From positions 1 through 45,579 of the forward strand of contig CACJZL010000006.1 in assembly GCA_902597865.1 (NCBI GenBank): a stretch of 45,579 nucleotides of DNA, in the 5' to 3' direction. The translations under genes and the position numbers were made by a program. Below the pieces are notes generated by a model, which worked only from the letters and a program-made list of their open reading frames with translations, had not been told where the DNA came from and did no database searches. Positions 16,583 to 25,157 of this stretch are shown piece after piece. The DNA comes from an uncultured Pelagibacteraceae bacterium. GTDB taxonomy: Bacteria > Pseudomonadota > Alphaproteobacteria > Pelagibacterales > Pelagibacteraceae. Within the stretch, counting starts at the first letter, position 1. Each line of letters begins with the position of its first letter.

Positions 16583-17263
16583 ATGAGTAATTTAGATAGT
16601 CATTATAAACCGAGTAATTTTAGTGATAAGGTAGCATTATCTTTCACAAAATTTTTAAGGTTTCTTGCAGATACTTTTTTCAAAAAAAGGTACGGACATA
16701 GAGCTGTTGTATTAGAAACTGTAGCAGCAGTTCCTGGAATGGTTGCTGGAATGTTAATCCATTTAAAATCTCTCAGAAAGATGGAAGATGACAAGGGGTG
16801 GATCAAAACTCTTCTAGATGAAGCTGAAAATGAAAGAATGCACTTAATGACTTTCATACATATTGCGAAACCAACTTTTATAGAAAGAATTGTAATAATG
16901 ATTGCACAGTTTATTTTCATAATCACTTATGCAATCATTTATTTAGTCTCTCAAAGAACCGCGCATAGAATAGTTGGTTACTTTGAAGAAGAAGCTGTCA
17001 GAAGTTACACAGAATATTTACATGAATTAGAAACTGGCAAAATTAAAGATCAACCTGCTCCAGAAGTTGCAATAAATTATTGGAACTTACCTTTGCACGC
17101 AACGTTAAAAGATGTTGTAAAAGTTATTAGAGATGATGAGGCTGGACATAGAGATGTAAATCACAGTTTTGCTGATGTTATTGACGAAAGAAAAACTAAA
17201 GAAAAAATTAATACAACTCAAAAAGAAATAAGAACAAAAGAAAATTTAGAAGTAAAGAATTAA
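16583..17263 (+). CDS. aox: Alternative oxidase (cyanide-insensitive ubiquinol oxidase)
   Basis: This 226-residue protein shows every signature of the di-iron alternative oxidase: LETVAAVPGMVAGM with Glu45, NERMHLM with Glu84 and His87, FEEEAVRSYTEYL near Glu135/136, and DDEAGHRDVNH with Glu186 and His189. AOX passes electrons from ubiquinol straight to oxygen, making water without pumping protons and without copper or haem. It is an interfacial inner-membrane protein. The plant-type mitochondrial leader and the regulatory N-terminal Cys are absent. The ATG of the cupredoxin gene overlaps its TAA by one base, so the two are coupled. AOX is known in some marine bacteria and eukaryotes. Confidence 0.92.
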   Translation: MSNLDSHYKPSNFSDKVALSFTKFLRFLADTFFKKRYGHRAVVLETVAAVPGMVAGMLIHLKSLRKMEDDKGWIKTLLDEAENERMHLMTFIHIAKPTFIERIVIMIAQFIFIITYAIIYLVSQRTAHRIVGYFEEEAVRSYTEYLHELETGKIKDQPAPEVAINYWNLPLHATLKDVVKVIRDDEAGHRDVNHSFADVIDERKTKEKINTTQKEIRTKENLEVKN

Positions 17264-17772
17264 TGATGAATAAAATTTTTACATATCTATCTGTTTTTTT
17301 TATTTTTACATCAGCTTCATTTGCAGATAAAAACATGATGATTGGTTCAAAAGGAAAACTTTCTGAAGTGGATAGAACCATTAAAGTGAAGATGTATGAC
17401 AATTACTATGAACCAAAATCATTTAGCATTAAAAAAGGTGAAACGATAAAGTTCGAAGTAATTAATGCAGGTAATCTTGTACATGAATTTAATATTGCTA
17501 ATGCAATGATGCATAAAAAACATCAGCCTGAAATGGAAAGAATGGTTGAGAATGAAATTTTATTAGCTGACTCAATTGATAGAGAGAAAATGAAAAAAAT
17601 GGCTAAAATGGATAAAGCAATGGGACACTCACATAGTAACAGTGTTCTTTTAGCTCCAAATGAAAAAGGAGATCTAGTTTGGAAGTTTGACAACGCCATG
17701 AATATAGAAATTGCTTGCAATGTACCTGGTCATTATCAAATTGGAATGGTAGCTAACGTAGATTTAAAATAA
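17263..17772 (+). CDS. Periplasmic cupredoxin with His/Met-rich insert
   Basis: The first 21 residues form a signal peptide ending ASFA. The mature protein has a plastocyanin-like fold with a full type-1 copper set: His74 in LVHEFNI, Cys152 in ACNVPGH, His157 and Met162 in HYQIGM. Between residues 81 and 124 lies an insert with many Met and several His, ending MGHSHSN, like copper-carrying or copper-resistance cupredoxins. It may carry electrons or hold copper in the periplasm. It is coupled to aox (1-base overlap) and followed within 3 bases by the DUF4396 gene. Confidence 0.85.
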   Translation: MMNKIFTYLSVFFIFTSASFADKNMMIGSKGKLSEVDRTIKVKMYDNYYEPKSFSIKKGETIKFEVINAGNLVHEFNIANAMMHKKHQPEMERMVENEILLADSIDREKMKKMAKMDKAMGHSHSNSVLLAPNEKGDLVWKFDNAMNIEIACNVPGHYQIGMVANVDLK

Positions 17773-17775
17773 TTT

Positions 17776-18222
17776 TTGGTGAGTTCAGAAAGTTTATCTT
17801 TTAATTGGTCATGTAAACATACATGGAAAAGAAGTGCAAAAAATACTGCATGGTGTTTACTTGGTTGTTCCATTGGTGATTTTGGAACAATCTTATTTTT
17901 TCAATTAAGTAAAATTCCATTTCCAGTTCTTGGAATAATGACTTTAGCAATTATCAATGGATTAATCACAAGTATAATTTTAGAAACAATCATACTTATG
18001 AAACAAAATTTTGGTTTTAAAAAAGCATTCAATACAGCAATAGGGATGAGTTTTATATCTATGATCAGTATGGAAGTTGCAATGAATTTAACAGATTATC
18101 TTTTAACAGGTGGAGCAATCTTAACTTGGTGGGTTGTCCCACTAATGTTGATTGTAGGTTTTGTAACACCTTGGCCTTATAATTATTGGAGATTAAAAAA
18201 GTTTAATATTGCTTGCCATTAA
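17776..18222 (+). CDS. DUF4396 membrane protein
   Basis: This 148-residue protein has four membrane segments and the DUF4396 hallmarks: KNTAWCLLGCSIGDFGTI near residues 22-39 and a C-terminal TPWPYNYWRLKKFNIACH. The two Cys in the first helix and the final CH could bind metal or haem. Function is unknown; DUF4396 is often met next to cupredoxins and metal genes, as here. The start is TTG 17776 or GTG 17779; no ATG fits. It is the third gene of the aox-cupredoxin transcript. Confidence 0.75.
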   Translation: MVSSESLSFNWSCKHTWKRSAKNTAWCLLGCSIGDFGTILFFQLSKIPFPVLGIMTLAIINGLITSIILETIILMKQNFGFKKAFNTAIGMSFISMISMEVAMNLTDYLLTGGAILTWWVVPLMLIVGFVTPWPYNYWRLKKFNIACH

Positions 18223-18295
18223 ATTTTAAATAAAACGGGCAGTATTTAAGCTTTCTCTTGGAGCTCACCTTTGCTATTAGTTTCTTTTTTTAGTT

Positions 18296-20035
18296 ATGAA
18301 TATCTTAAAAAGAATAATTATAATTTTCTTATCTTTAGGGATTTTCAACAAATTGTTTGCTGAAGATTTTGCTCCACCAACTCAAACAGCACAGGTTTTG
18401 TTTACTGAAGAGTCAACGCTTACAATTAATTCAGGGGTTACTCTTGGAAGCCTTACAACACAAAATAGAGCTCACATTAATGCACAATCTGATAGTTCTG
18501 TAACAGTAAATTCAGGTGGAACAATTTTAAGTTTAAATAACGCTGTGCAAGGTGCTGATGCTACGAGACTAACAGTTACTAACTCAGGAACAATTAGAGC
18601 AGCAGGTTCGAAGGCAATTAACCTAAAAGATAATATAGGATCAACTATTACAAATAATTCCGGTGGTATCATCAGATCAGGAGCAGGTGACGCTATTTCT
18701 GGAGAGCAAGATACTGGTGACGAAACTTCAGGAAACACAATTACAAACTCTGGAACAATTTATAGTGATGACCAAAGAGCCATTAACTTTTTTTCTGATG
18801 CAACAACTGCAACCGTTACCAATAATTCGTCTGGTCATATTTATAACTCAAATACAAATGAAACAATCAAACTAGATACTAGTTCGACACTTACCAATAG
18901 CGGAAAAATTGAAAATAAAAATAGTGCTGACAACAATTCAATTCTTCTTATAGGAGACAATAACACTGTCACATTAAAAGAAAGTGGTTTAGTAATTGGT
19001 ACAATTGGTGCAAGCTCAGGTACATCAGGAAATAAATTAAAAATTCAACACGGTATTGGACAATCTTACTACTATAAAACATCAGGTGATTTTGATTTAG
19101 AAGATTTAGATGGAAACCAAATAGTCAAGGGTTCTGCAGGATCAGTTGGTCAAGGTGGCAGTGAAACCTTAGATGAGTTGTTAAGTTATAAAACAATTAA
19201 TTTAAGAAACTTTTTTGATTCTTATACAAATTCAAATTTTTATAACAATGAGGGAGGATGGGGTGAAGTTTACGCCTCAAATCTTAATAGAGATCAAAAT
19301 GCTTCAAGTAAAGGATTAGAGTTTGATTTAATTAATATTGGTGCAAATATAATTTATCCAACTGAAAATTCAAATATTGTAATGGCATTTGAAGGTGGAA
19401 TTCAAGATTTTACAAAAGATTATAAAATTAATTATCAGAGTTTACACGGCGGTTTATTTTCAAAGGAAAATGAAAACTTTTTTGACTTAGAAACTTTTTT
19501 AATTACTGGAGTTACTTTAAAAGACTCTGAGAGAAAAATACTTACCAACACTACATCAAGTGGTACTTTAATCACAGATGGAAATTTTCAAACGTATGCT
19601 ATACACATTGGGGCAAAAAAAAATAATCCTTATATTATTCCTAACGTAGGTTTTACCTCAAGTTTTTCTGTAACACCCTCATATAATGAAAGTAATTATT
19701 TCTCTTGGAGAAATAGAAAAGTTGGAAATATTTCTTTTTATCTAAATGATATTTATGAGATTAAAAAAGACGAATTAAGTAAATTATCAGTTAACTGGGA
19801 TTTAAATTTTAGAAATTTAATTGGTGATGAAAAACAAACTTATTCAATTAATGGTACATCAGCCACTTACGATCAAGCAAACGATTTAACTAGAGAAATA
19901 TCATTGCTAGCAGGATTAGCGTATGAAAAATATATTTTAGAAAATGGTAAGGTTGGCTTTTCAATTAACGGTAAGACTACAAGTCAGAACGCAAAAGGTT
20001 TGTCAGGTAATGTCTCTTTTAAGATGAATTTTTAA
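18296..20035 (+). CDS. Small autotransporter-like outer-membrane protein
   Basis: A signal peptide of about 22 residues (ending KLFAED) is followed by about 240 residues rich in Thr, Ser, Asn and Gly with repeating NSGTI, TNNSGG and TNSGKI units, which suggest a beta-helix passenger. A C-terminal region of about 270 residues (from EGGWGEVYASN) has alternating beta-strand character and ends SFKMNF with a terminal Phe, the insertion signal of a 12-strand autotransporter barrel. It is shorter than most type V proteins. The passenger could be an adhesin-like stalk, but no enzyme domain is seen. It is monocistronic, with 72 and 46-base flanks. Confidence 0.7.
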   Translation: MNILKRIIIIFLSLGIFNKLFAEDFAPPTQTAQVLFTEESTLTINSGVTLGSLTTQNRAHINAQSDSSVTVNSGGTILSLNNAVQGADATRLTVTNSGTIRAAGSKAINLKDNIGSTITNNSGGIIRSGAGDAISGEQDTGDETSGNTITNSGTIYSDDQRAINFFSDATTATVTNNSSGHIYNSNTNETIKLDTSSTLTNSGKIENKNSADNNSILLIGDNNTVTLKESGLVIGTIGASSGTSGNKLKIQHGIGQSYYYKTSGDFDLEDLDGNQIVKGSAGSVGQGGSETLDELLSYKTINLRNFFDSYTNSNFYNNEGGWGEVYASNLNRDQNASSKGLEFDLINIGANIIYPTENSNIVMAFEGGIQDFTKDYKINYQSLHGGLFSKENENFFDLETFLITGVTLKDSERKILTNTTSSGTLITDGNFQTYAIHIGAKKNNPYIIPNVGFTSSFSVTPSYNESNYFSWRNRKVGNISFYLNDIYEIKKDELSKLSVNWDLNFRNLIGDEKQTYSINGTSATYDQANDLTREISLLAGLAYEKYILENGKVGFSINGKTTSQNAKGLSGNVSFKMNF

Positions 20036-20081
20036 TTAAATAATACATTGGAGTCTAAAAAATAAAGTGTTAACTTAAAAA

Positions 20082-21014
20082 ATGAATTTAAAAAAGTTTG
20101 TCTTAGTCTTACTGATAATAATAGTCTCAGGAACATTCAATGCTCATTCTAAAATATATAAATTAGGAGAAAAATTAACTACTAATCAAATTAAAATTGA
20201 TAAAAAAATATCAATTGATTTAACAGAGGGTGATTGGTTTTTGGCAAGAAGAGATGAGGCTCATTGGGGTTGGCTTACACAATTCCTATTTGGTTTTATA
20301 AGAGTAGAAAATGGCAAGGTAGTTGAAGCAATAGAAGTGTATGATGGAGATCTAGGTGCTACATACATGGCTTATATCGATGATGAAGTTTATAGAATGA
20401 CATTCAAAGATCCTTATGATGGTTGTTATGATAGACCTGAATATTATTTAGTAGAGGTCTTTAAGGCTGGTATAGTACATAATTGTATGGTTGTTGGCCA
20501 TAGAGATATGATTAAAGAATTAAATAATCCCGATGATCCAACTGCAAAACAAAACACAACTGATTATAGGATTTTTTTAACTGAAAATAATTTAAAATTT
20601 AGTAACAATATAGCTTTATATTCAACGCATAGGTATTTTTCTCGTCACAACAGAAATGATTGGTATAGAGTTTCCCGATTTGTAGATCCGGGTCAGTTTA
20701 ACGCTCCTAAAAATAAATTTCTAACCGAGGAAAGTTCTGAATATCACAAATATAACATTGATAATCACCCAAAACATAAAGCTATAATGGAAAAATGGAT
20801 TTCTAATAGCGCAAAGTTTCACAAAAAGTTTGAAATTATGAATACTGCTAAAAAACATCACAAATTAGATTTAGCTAAATATATTGTAGATGGTGAGTCA
20901 AATATAAAAAAGGGAAATATAACAAAAAGTTTAAAACAACTAAACGATTTGTTTAAATCTGGCGTATTATCAGAGGAAGAGTTTATTAAAGCTAAAAAGA
21001 AAATTTTGGATTAA
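20082..21014 (+). CDS. Exported protein of unknown function with C-terminal SHOCT-like segment
   Basis: This 310-residue protein has a signal peptide (MNLKKFVLVLLIIIVSGTFNAHS). A middle region contains EGDWFLARRDEAHWGWLTQFLF and YDGCYDRPEYY. The C-terminus, LKQLNDLFKSGVLSEEEFIKAKKKIL, matches the SHOCT motif, a short helical oligomerisation segment. I do not recognise the main domain. Three of its cysteines are positioned in the mature region. Its stop shares TTAA with the convergent HisD-family gene. Confidence 0.65.
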   Translation: MNLKKFVLVLLIIIVSGTFNAHSKIYKLGEKLTTNQIKIDKKISIDLTEGDWFLARRDEAHWGWLTQFLFGFIRVENGKVVEAIEVYDGDLGATYMAYIDDEVYRMTFKDPYDGCYDRPEYYLVEVFKAGIVHNCMVVGHRDMIKELNNPDDPTAKQNTTDYRIFLTENNLKFSNNIALYSTHRYFSRHNRNDWYRVSRFVDPGQFNAPKNKFLTEESSEYHKYNIDNHPKHKAIMEKWISNSAKFHKKFEIMNTAKKHHKLDLAKYIVDGESNIKKGNITKSLKQLNDLFKSGVLSEEEFIKAKKKILD

Positions 21015-22297
21015 TTAGAATAACCATATTTTCGAAGTCTAACATCACCAGTTCTTGCATGCGCTTCCATTCCTTCATATCTTGAAATTCTAGCAGCTGC
21101 AGCACCAACTTCTTTTGTAGACTCTTTAGTCATTCTTTGGAAACTTAATGTCTTAATAAACTTACCTACAAATAAACCACCAGTATATTTTCCAGCTCCC
21201 TTAGTAGGTAATATATGATTTGTACCAGAACATTTGTCACCATAAGCAACAGTAGTTTCTTCACCTATAAATAATGATCCATAATTTTTTAATCTTTCAT
21301 GGAACCATTTTAAATTTTTTGTTTGTAATTCTAAATGTTCAGGAGCATAATCGTCACTTACTTTCACCATTTCCTCGTTAGTGTCACATAAAATAACCTC
21401 ACCATAATCTCTCCATGCTGCTTCAGCACTTAATCTTGGCACTTCTGGTAATTCTTCAATTAGTTCAGGAACTCTTTTTAGAACTGCATCAGCTAACTTT
21501 TGACTTGTTGTATACAACCATGCGGGTGAATTATAACCATGTTCCGCTTGTCCTACTAAGTCAACTGCAACAATTTCAGGATCTGCAGTTTCATCAGCTA
21601 TAATTCCAATCTCTGTTGGTCCCGCGAATAAATCTATACCAACTTTACCAAACAGAATTCTTTTAGCTTCAGCAACAAATTGATTTCCAGGTCCAACTAA
21701 AATATCAGCAGGGGCGTTACCAAATAAACCATAAGTCATTGCAGCTATAGCTGGCACACCACCTAGATTTAAAATTACATCTGCACCACATAAGTCAGCT
21801 GTATAAATTATAGAAGGGTGGGCACCTATATTTTCTTTTGGTGGACTGCATGCGATAATGTTTTTAACTCCAGCAACTTTTGCAGTAGTTACGCTCATGA
21901 CAGCTGAAGCAATGTGCGCATATCTACCACCAGGTATATAACATCCAGCTGTATTTACTGGAACTAGTTTTTGTCCAGCATATAATCCATTTGAAAGTTC
22001 AACTTCAAAGTCTTGTCCGTAGTTTTTTAATTGAGCTTCAGCAAATTTTTTAACTCTATCGTAAGAAAATCTAATGTCGTCCTTAGTCTTTTGATCTAAT
22101 TTCTTTTTAATATCTTCAATTTTTTCTTTAGAAACAATTATTTCACCGTCATATTTATCAAACTTTTTTGTTAATTCTTTACAACCTTCTTCTTTTGATT
22201 TTTCAAGTTCTTTTAAAAGATTTTGAACAATTTCTTTAGTTTTAGTATCATCTGTTGAAGCTGTTTTAGTCGCCTTTTTTAAATATTTAATTGTCAT
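21011..22297 (-). CDS. Histidinol dehydrogenase family enzyme, HpsN-like (sulfopropanediol dehydrogenase candidate)
   Basis: This 428-residue protein keeps the histidinol dehydrogenase catalytic set: the metal ligands in VGQAEHG, the acid/base Glu-His in YAPEHLEL, GTNHILPT and the late His in EAHARTG. Three regions differ from true HisD and resemble HpsN: GRYAHIASAVMSVTTAKVAGV, KYTGGLFVGKFIKTLSFQ, and HARTGDVRLRKYG. HpsN is the NAD-dependent enzyme that oxidises 2,3-dihydroxypropane-1-sulfonate. The neighbouring phosphotransacetylase suggests carbon catabolism rather than histidine synthesis. Ordinary HisD cannot be excluded without a tree. Confidence 0.7.
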   Translation of the reverse strand: MTIKYLKKATKTASTDDTKTKEIVQNLLKELEKSKEEGCKELTKKFDKYDGEIIVSKEKIEDIKKKLDQKTKDDIRFSYDRVKKFAEAQLKNYGQDFEVELSNGLYAGQKLVPVNTAGCYIPGGRYAHIASAVMSVTTAKVAGVKNIIACSPPKENIGAHPSIIYTADLCGADVILNLGGVPAIAAMTYGLFGNAPADILVGPGNQFVAEAKRILFGKVGIDLFAGPTEIGIIADETADPEIVAVDLVGQAEHGYNSPAWLYTTSQKLADAVLKRVPELIEELPEVPRLSAEAAWRDYGEVILCDTNEEMVKVSDDYAPEHLELQTKNLKWFHERLKNYGSLFIGEETTVAYGDKCSGTNHILPTKGAGKYTGGLFVGKFIKTLSFQRMTKESTKEVGAAAARISRYEGMEAHARTGDVRLRKYGYSN

Positions 22298-22320
22298 TTA
22301 TATAAATTTATATTTCATTC

Positions 22321-23232
22321 TTAATCTAATGCAACAACTGCAGCAGCTATAGAAGCTAGCCTTGCAACTGCCTCATCCGACCTACTTGTTATTACAACTG
22401 GAACTTTTCCTCCAACCACAACTCCTGCTGCACACGCCCCCATAAAATATATCATCATCTTAACTAGCGCATTCCCAGTTTCAACACTTGGTACCAAAAG
22501 AACATCAGCATCTCCTGCAACAATATTCTTTATTCCTTTAATACTTGCTGATTTTTTAGAAATACAATTATCAAATGCCAAAGGTCCAAAAACATCAGCA
22601 TCTAATTTTTCTTTCTTTGATAATTCTGTAATTTCTTTTGCTTCCATTGAACTTTGTATACTATCAAGAACTTCTTCTGTAGCTGATAAGACTGCAACTT
22701 TAGGTCTGTTGTTTCCTATTCTTTTTGAAAAGCCAATAACATTTTTTAAAATATGCATTTTAGTTTTAACATTTGGCAAAACATTTAAAGCACCATCAGT
22801 TATAATTAGTGGTTTATCCTCTTTATCTAATGTCATATGCCATATATGACTTAGTCTTGTTTTTCCTAAAAGCTGATATTCTCTTTTCAAAACTTCTTTC
22901 ATTAATATGTCCGTATGAATATGACCTTTAACAATAATCTTGATCTTTCCTGCTTTTGCTAATTTAGCGGCCACGATTGCAGTATTATTTTCTACTGGCT
23001 CATGAATAATTTCATACTGGGAAATATCAAATTTAATTTCTTCAGCACATTTTTGAATTTCTTTTTTATCTCCAATAAAAATTGGTTTAATCAAATTTTC
23101 TTTAACTGCGTCCATAACTGAAAGCATAGGCAAGGGCTTTCCAGCGTTTACAATCGCTGCGCTCACACCTTTTTTTTTGCTAGCTGCATCCAAAAGGTTG
23201 TTAGGACACACTATTTGCTTATCCGAAATCAT
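22321..23232 (-). CDS. Phosphate acetyl/butyryltransferase (PTA_PTB family)
   Basis: This 303-residue protein matches the short phosphotransacetylase family: AKAGKIKIIVKGHIHTDILM, ITDGALNVLPN, AVLSATEEV and the C-terminal ADVLLVPSVETGNALVKMMIYF. It transfers an acyl group between CoA and phosphate. Without the MaoC domain seen in some alphaproteobacterial fusions, it is close to Pta/Ptb. In sulfonate degradation, Pta turns the acetyl phosphate from sulfoacetaldehyde cleavage into acetyl-CoA. It starts the operon with the HpsN-like gene, 23 bases apart. Confidence 0.8.
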   Translation of the reverse strand: MISDKQIVCPNNLLDAASKKKGVSAAIVNAGKPLPMLSVMDAVKENLIKPIFIGDKKEIQKCAEEIKFDISQYEIIHEPVENNTAIVAAKLAKAGKIKIIVKGHIHTDILMKEVLKREYQLLGKTRLSHIWHMTLDKEDKPLIITDGALNVLPNVKTKMHILKNVIGFSKRIGNNRPKVAVLSATEEVLDSIQSSMEAKEITELSKKEKLDADVFGPLAFDNCISKKSASIKGIKNIVAGDADVLLVPSVETGNALVKMMIYFMGACAAGVVVGGKVPVVITSRSDEAVARLASIAAAVVALD

Positions 23233-23300
23233 TTAAAATCTTATATTTGTTTTTATAATGAGTATAAAGGAATTTGAGCATATTTGTGGTAATATAAAGA

Positions 23301-24155
23301 GTGGAAATCGTTACAAAAATAACACCGATAATCCTTGCATTAATAATGCTTGGTTTAGGATTAGGTTTAAAACTTGAAGATTTTACAAGAGTATTAAAAA
23401 CACCAAAAGATTTTCTTGTTGGTTTTATTTCCCAATTAATAATTCTTCCACTCATTGCTTATTTATTAATTATAATTTTAAAAACACCTTCAGAAATCGC
23501 AATCGGTGTAATGATTATTGCAGCAGCACCAGGAGGAGTTACTTCAAATATAATGACTAAATTTGCTGATGGGGATGTGGCACTATCAATTTCCTTAACA
23601 GCGATAATAAGTTTATTAAGTATTATTACAGTCCCTTTTATAATTTTTACATCTGCCGACTTATTTGGAATTACCAATATTGCAGAAAACATATCAATGA
23701 CTGGTATTGCATTTAAAATGTTTTTAGTTGTTACTGTACCAGTTATACTAGGAATGATTATCAGAAAATTTGCAGAAAATTTTGTAGCCTCAAAAGTAGA
23801 AATATTTAATAAACTTAATATTGTCTTGTTTGCAATTTTTTTCTTTGCTGCGTTTTATGAAGAAAGAGAAAACTTAATAAATTTATTGAAACAAGCAGGC
23901 CTAATTGCTTTAATCTTAAACGTAACAATGATGATCATTGCATATTATCTTGGTAAAATTTTTGCATCCGGGGTCAAGCAACTTAAATGTATCGCTTTAG
24001 AGTGTGGTCTGCAAAATGGAACTTTAGCACTGTTTGTTTCTACACAAATATTTGGGTCTGATATATTGTATGCAATACCTACCGGTGCCTATGCACTTAT
24101 AATGTATATAACTGGATTTACTTTTGTATTTTTATTAAGAAGAGGCGCTAACTAA
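23301..24155 (+). CDS. Bile-acid:Na+ symporter (BASS) family transporter
   Basis: This 284-residue protein begins at GTG 23301. It is highly hydrophobic with nine or ten helices. The signature APGGVTSNIMTKFADGDVALSISLTA (near 75-100) and ECGLQNGTLALF (near 234) are the Na+ and substrate sites of the BASS family. Family members carry bile acids, pyruvate or other organic anions; here an organic acid or sulfonate is plausible. It is divergent from the phosphotransacetylase gene over 68 bases. Its 3' end overlaps the convergent LDH2-type gene by 21 bases. A paralogue of equal length lies at 40608. Confidence 0.83.
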   Translation: MEIVTKITPIILALIMLGLGLGLKLEDFTRVLKTPKDFLVGFISQLIILPLIAYLLIIILKTPSEIAIGVMIIAAAPGGVTSNIMTKFADGDVALSISLTAIISLLSIITVPFIIFTSADLFGITNIAENISMTGIAFKMFLVVTVPVILGMIIRKFAENFVASKVEIFNKLNIVLFAIFFFAAFYEERENLINLLKQAGLIALILNVTMMIIAYYLGKIFASGVKQLKCIALECGLQNGTLALFVSTQIFGSDILYAIPTGAYALIMYITGFTFVFLLRRGAN

Positions 24156-25157
24156 TTTTTCTAAATCTTTTTCTATTTCTCTTGGTAAATTAATTTTCTT
24201 TTTAGAGTTTTTTGAAAATCTTTTTGCTTTATTTTCTCCTGGATAAGAAATTGCATCAAAACCTTTAGCTCGTGGAAGCTTTTTTATGATCCTTATATTT
24301 TCTTTTATTCTTTTGATATAATTTTTCCCAATAAAGATATTAGGTTTAATAGCTAAAAATAAATGTCCAACGTTTTGAGGTCCCCTAAAATCATCAAATG
24401 GATCTCTTACTTTCCCACCATGAGCAGCCCCTGTAATTACACCACTTAAAATATCAACCATCCACGCAAGACCTGACCCTCTAAAACCTGCAATCGGCAG
24501 CTGAACTCCCCTCAAAGCTTTTTTAGCATTTGTGGTAGAGTTTCCACTTTTATCTAAGGCAACACCAGCTGGAATTTTTTTACCAAGTCTAGCAGCAACT
24601 CTTATAATACCTCTGTTAATCATCGAGACAGATGTGTCTAAAATAAATGGAGCTTTTCCTCCTGATGGTGTCCCAAAACAAATTGGATTAGTTCCAAACA
24701 AAGTTTTTTTCGCCCCGAAAGGCGCGATTGCAGGTGGTGCATTAGTAAAACACCAAACCATTAAATTTTTTTTAACTGCTTGCTCAACGTAATAGCCTGA
24801 TAAACCATAATGACCTGAATTTTTTACACCGACTAATCCAATACCTGTTTTTTTTGTATTCTTTATTAATGTTTTAATAGCTGTATCTGCTGCAACAAAT
24901 CCAATTGAATTGTTAGCATCAATAAAAGATATTGAGTTAGATATTTTTCTAATCTTAATTTTTGGTTTTGGATTAATTAATTTTTTATCAATTCTGTCAC
25001 AATACATTTTAAGTCTCGATAAACCATGTGAGGGGGCGCCCACTAGTTCAGCATTAATTAAAGCTTTAGAACAAATATCTGAATGTTGTTTGTTAAATTT
25101 TTTTTTTAAAAAAATTTTTCTAACAATCTTTTGAAGATTTTTAATTTTAATTTCCAA
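24135..25157 (-). CDS. LDH2/MDH2-family NAD(P)-dependent oxidoreductase
   Basis: This 340-residue protein shows the malate/lactate dehydrogenase-2 fold: SHGLSRLKMY, the active His in GVKNSGHYGLSGYYVEQA, TLFGTNPICFGTPSG and GSGLAWMVDILSGVITGAAHG. Family activities include malate, ureidoglycolate, diketogulonate and sulfolactate (ComC) dehydrogenases. The substrate is not settled by sequence. The ATG overlaps the end of the sugar-epimerase gene by 11 bases, so it is translationally coupled to the glycan operon. The HpsN-like, Pta and BASS genes next to it make a 2-hydroxy acid or sulfolactate role possible. Confidence 0.78.
   Translation of the reverse strand: MEIKIKNLQKIVRKIFLKKKFNKQHSDICSKALINAELVGAPSHGLSRLKMYCDRIDKKLINPKPKIKIRKISNSISFIDANNSIGFVAADTAIKTLIKNTKKTGIGLVGVKNSGHYGLSGYYVEQAVKKNLMVWCFTNAPPAIAPFGAKKTLFGTNPICFGTPSGGKAPFILDTSVSMINRGIIRVAARLGKKIPAGVALDKSGNSTTNAKKALRGVQLPIAGFRGSGLAWMVDILSGVITGAAHGGKVRDPFDDFRGPQNVGHLFLAIKPNIFIGKNYIKRIKENIRIIKKLPRAKGFDAISYPGENKAKRFSKNSKKKINLPREIEKDLEKLVSASS

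Noticed and set aside
21011..22297. Plain assignment of the HisD-family gene to histidine biosynthesis
   Set aside because: Key loops match the HpsN-type branch, and no other gene of the core pathway is adjacent; kept only as an alternative.
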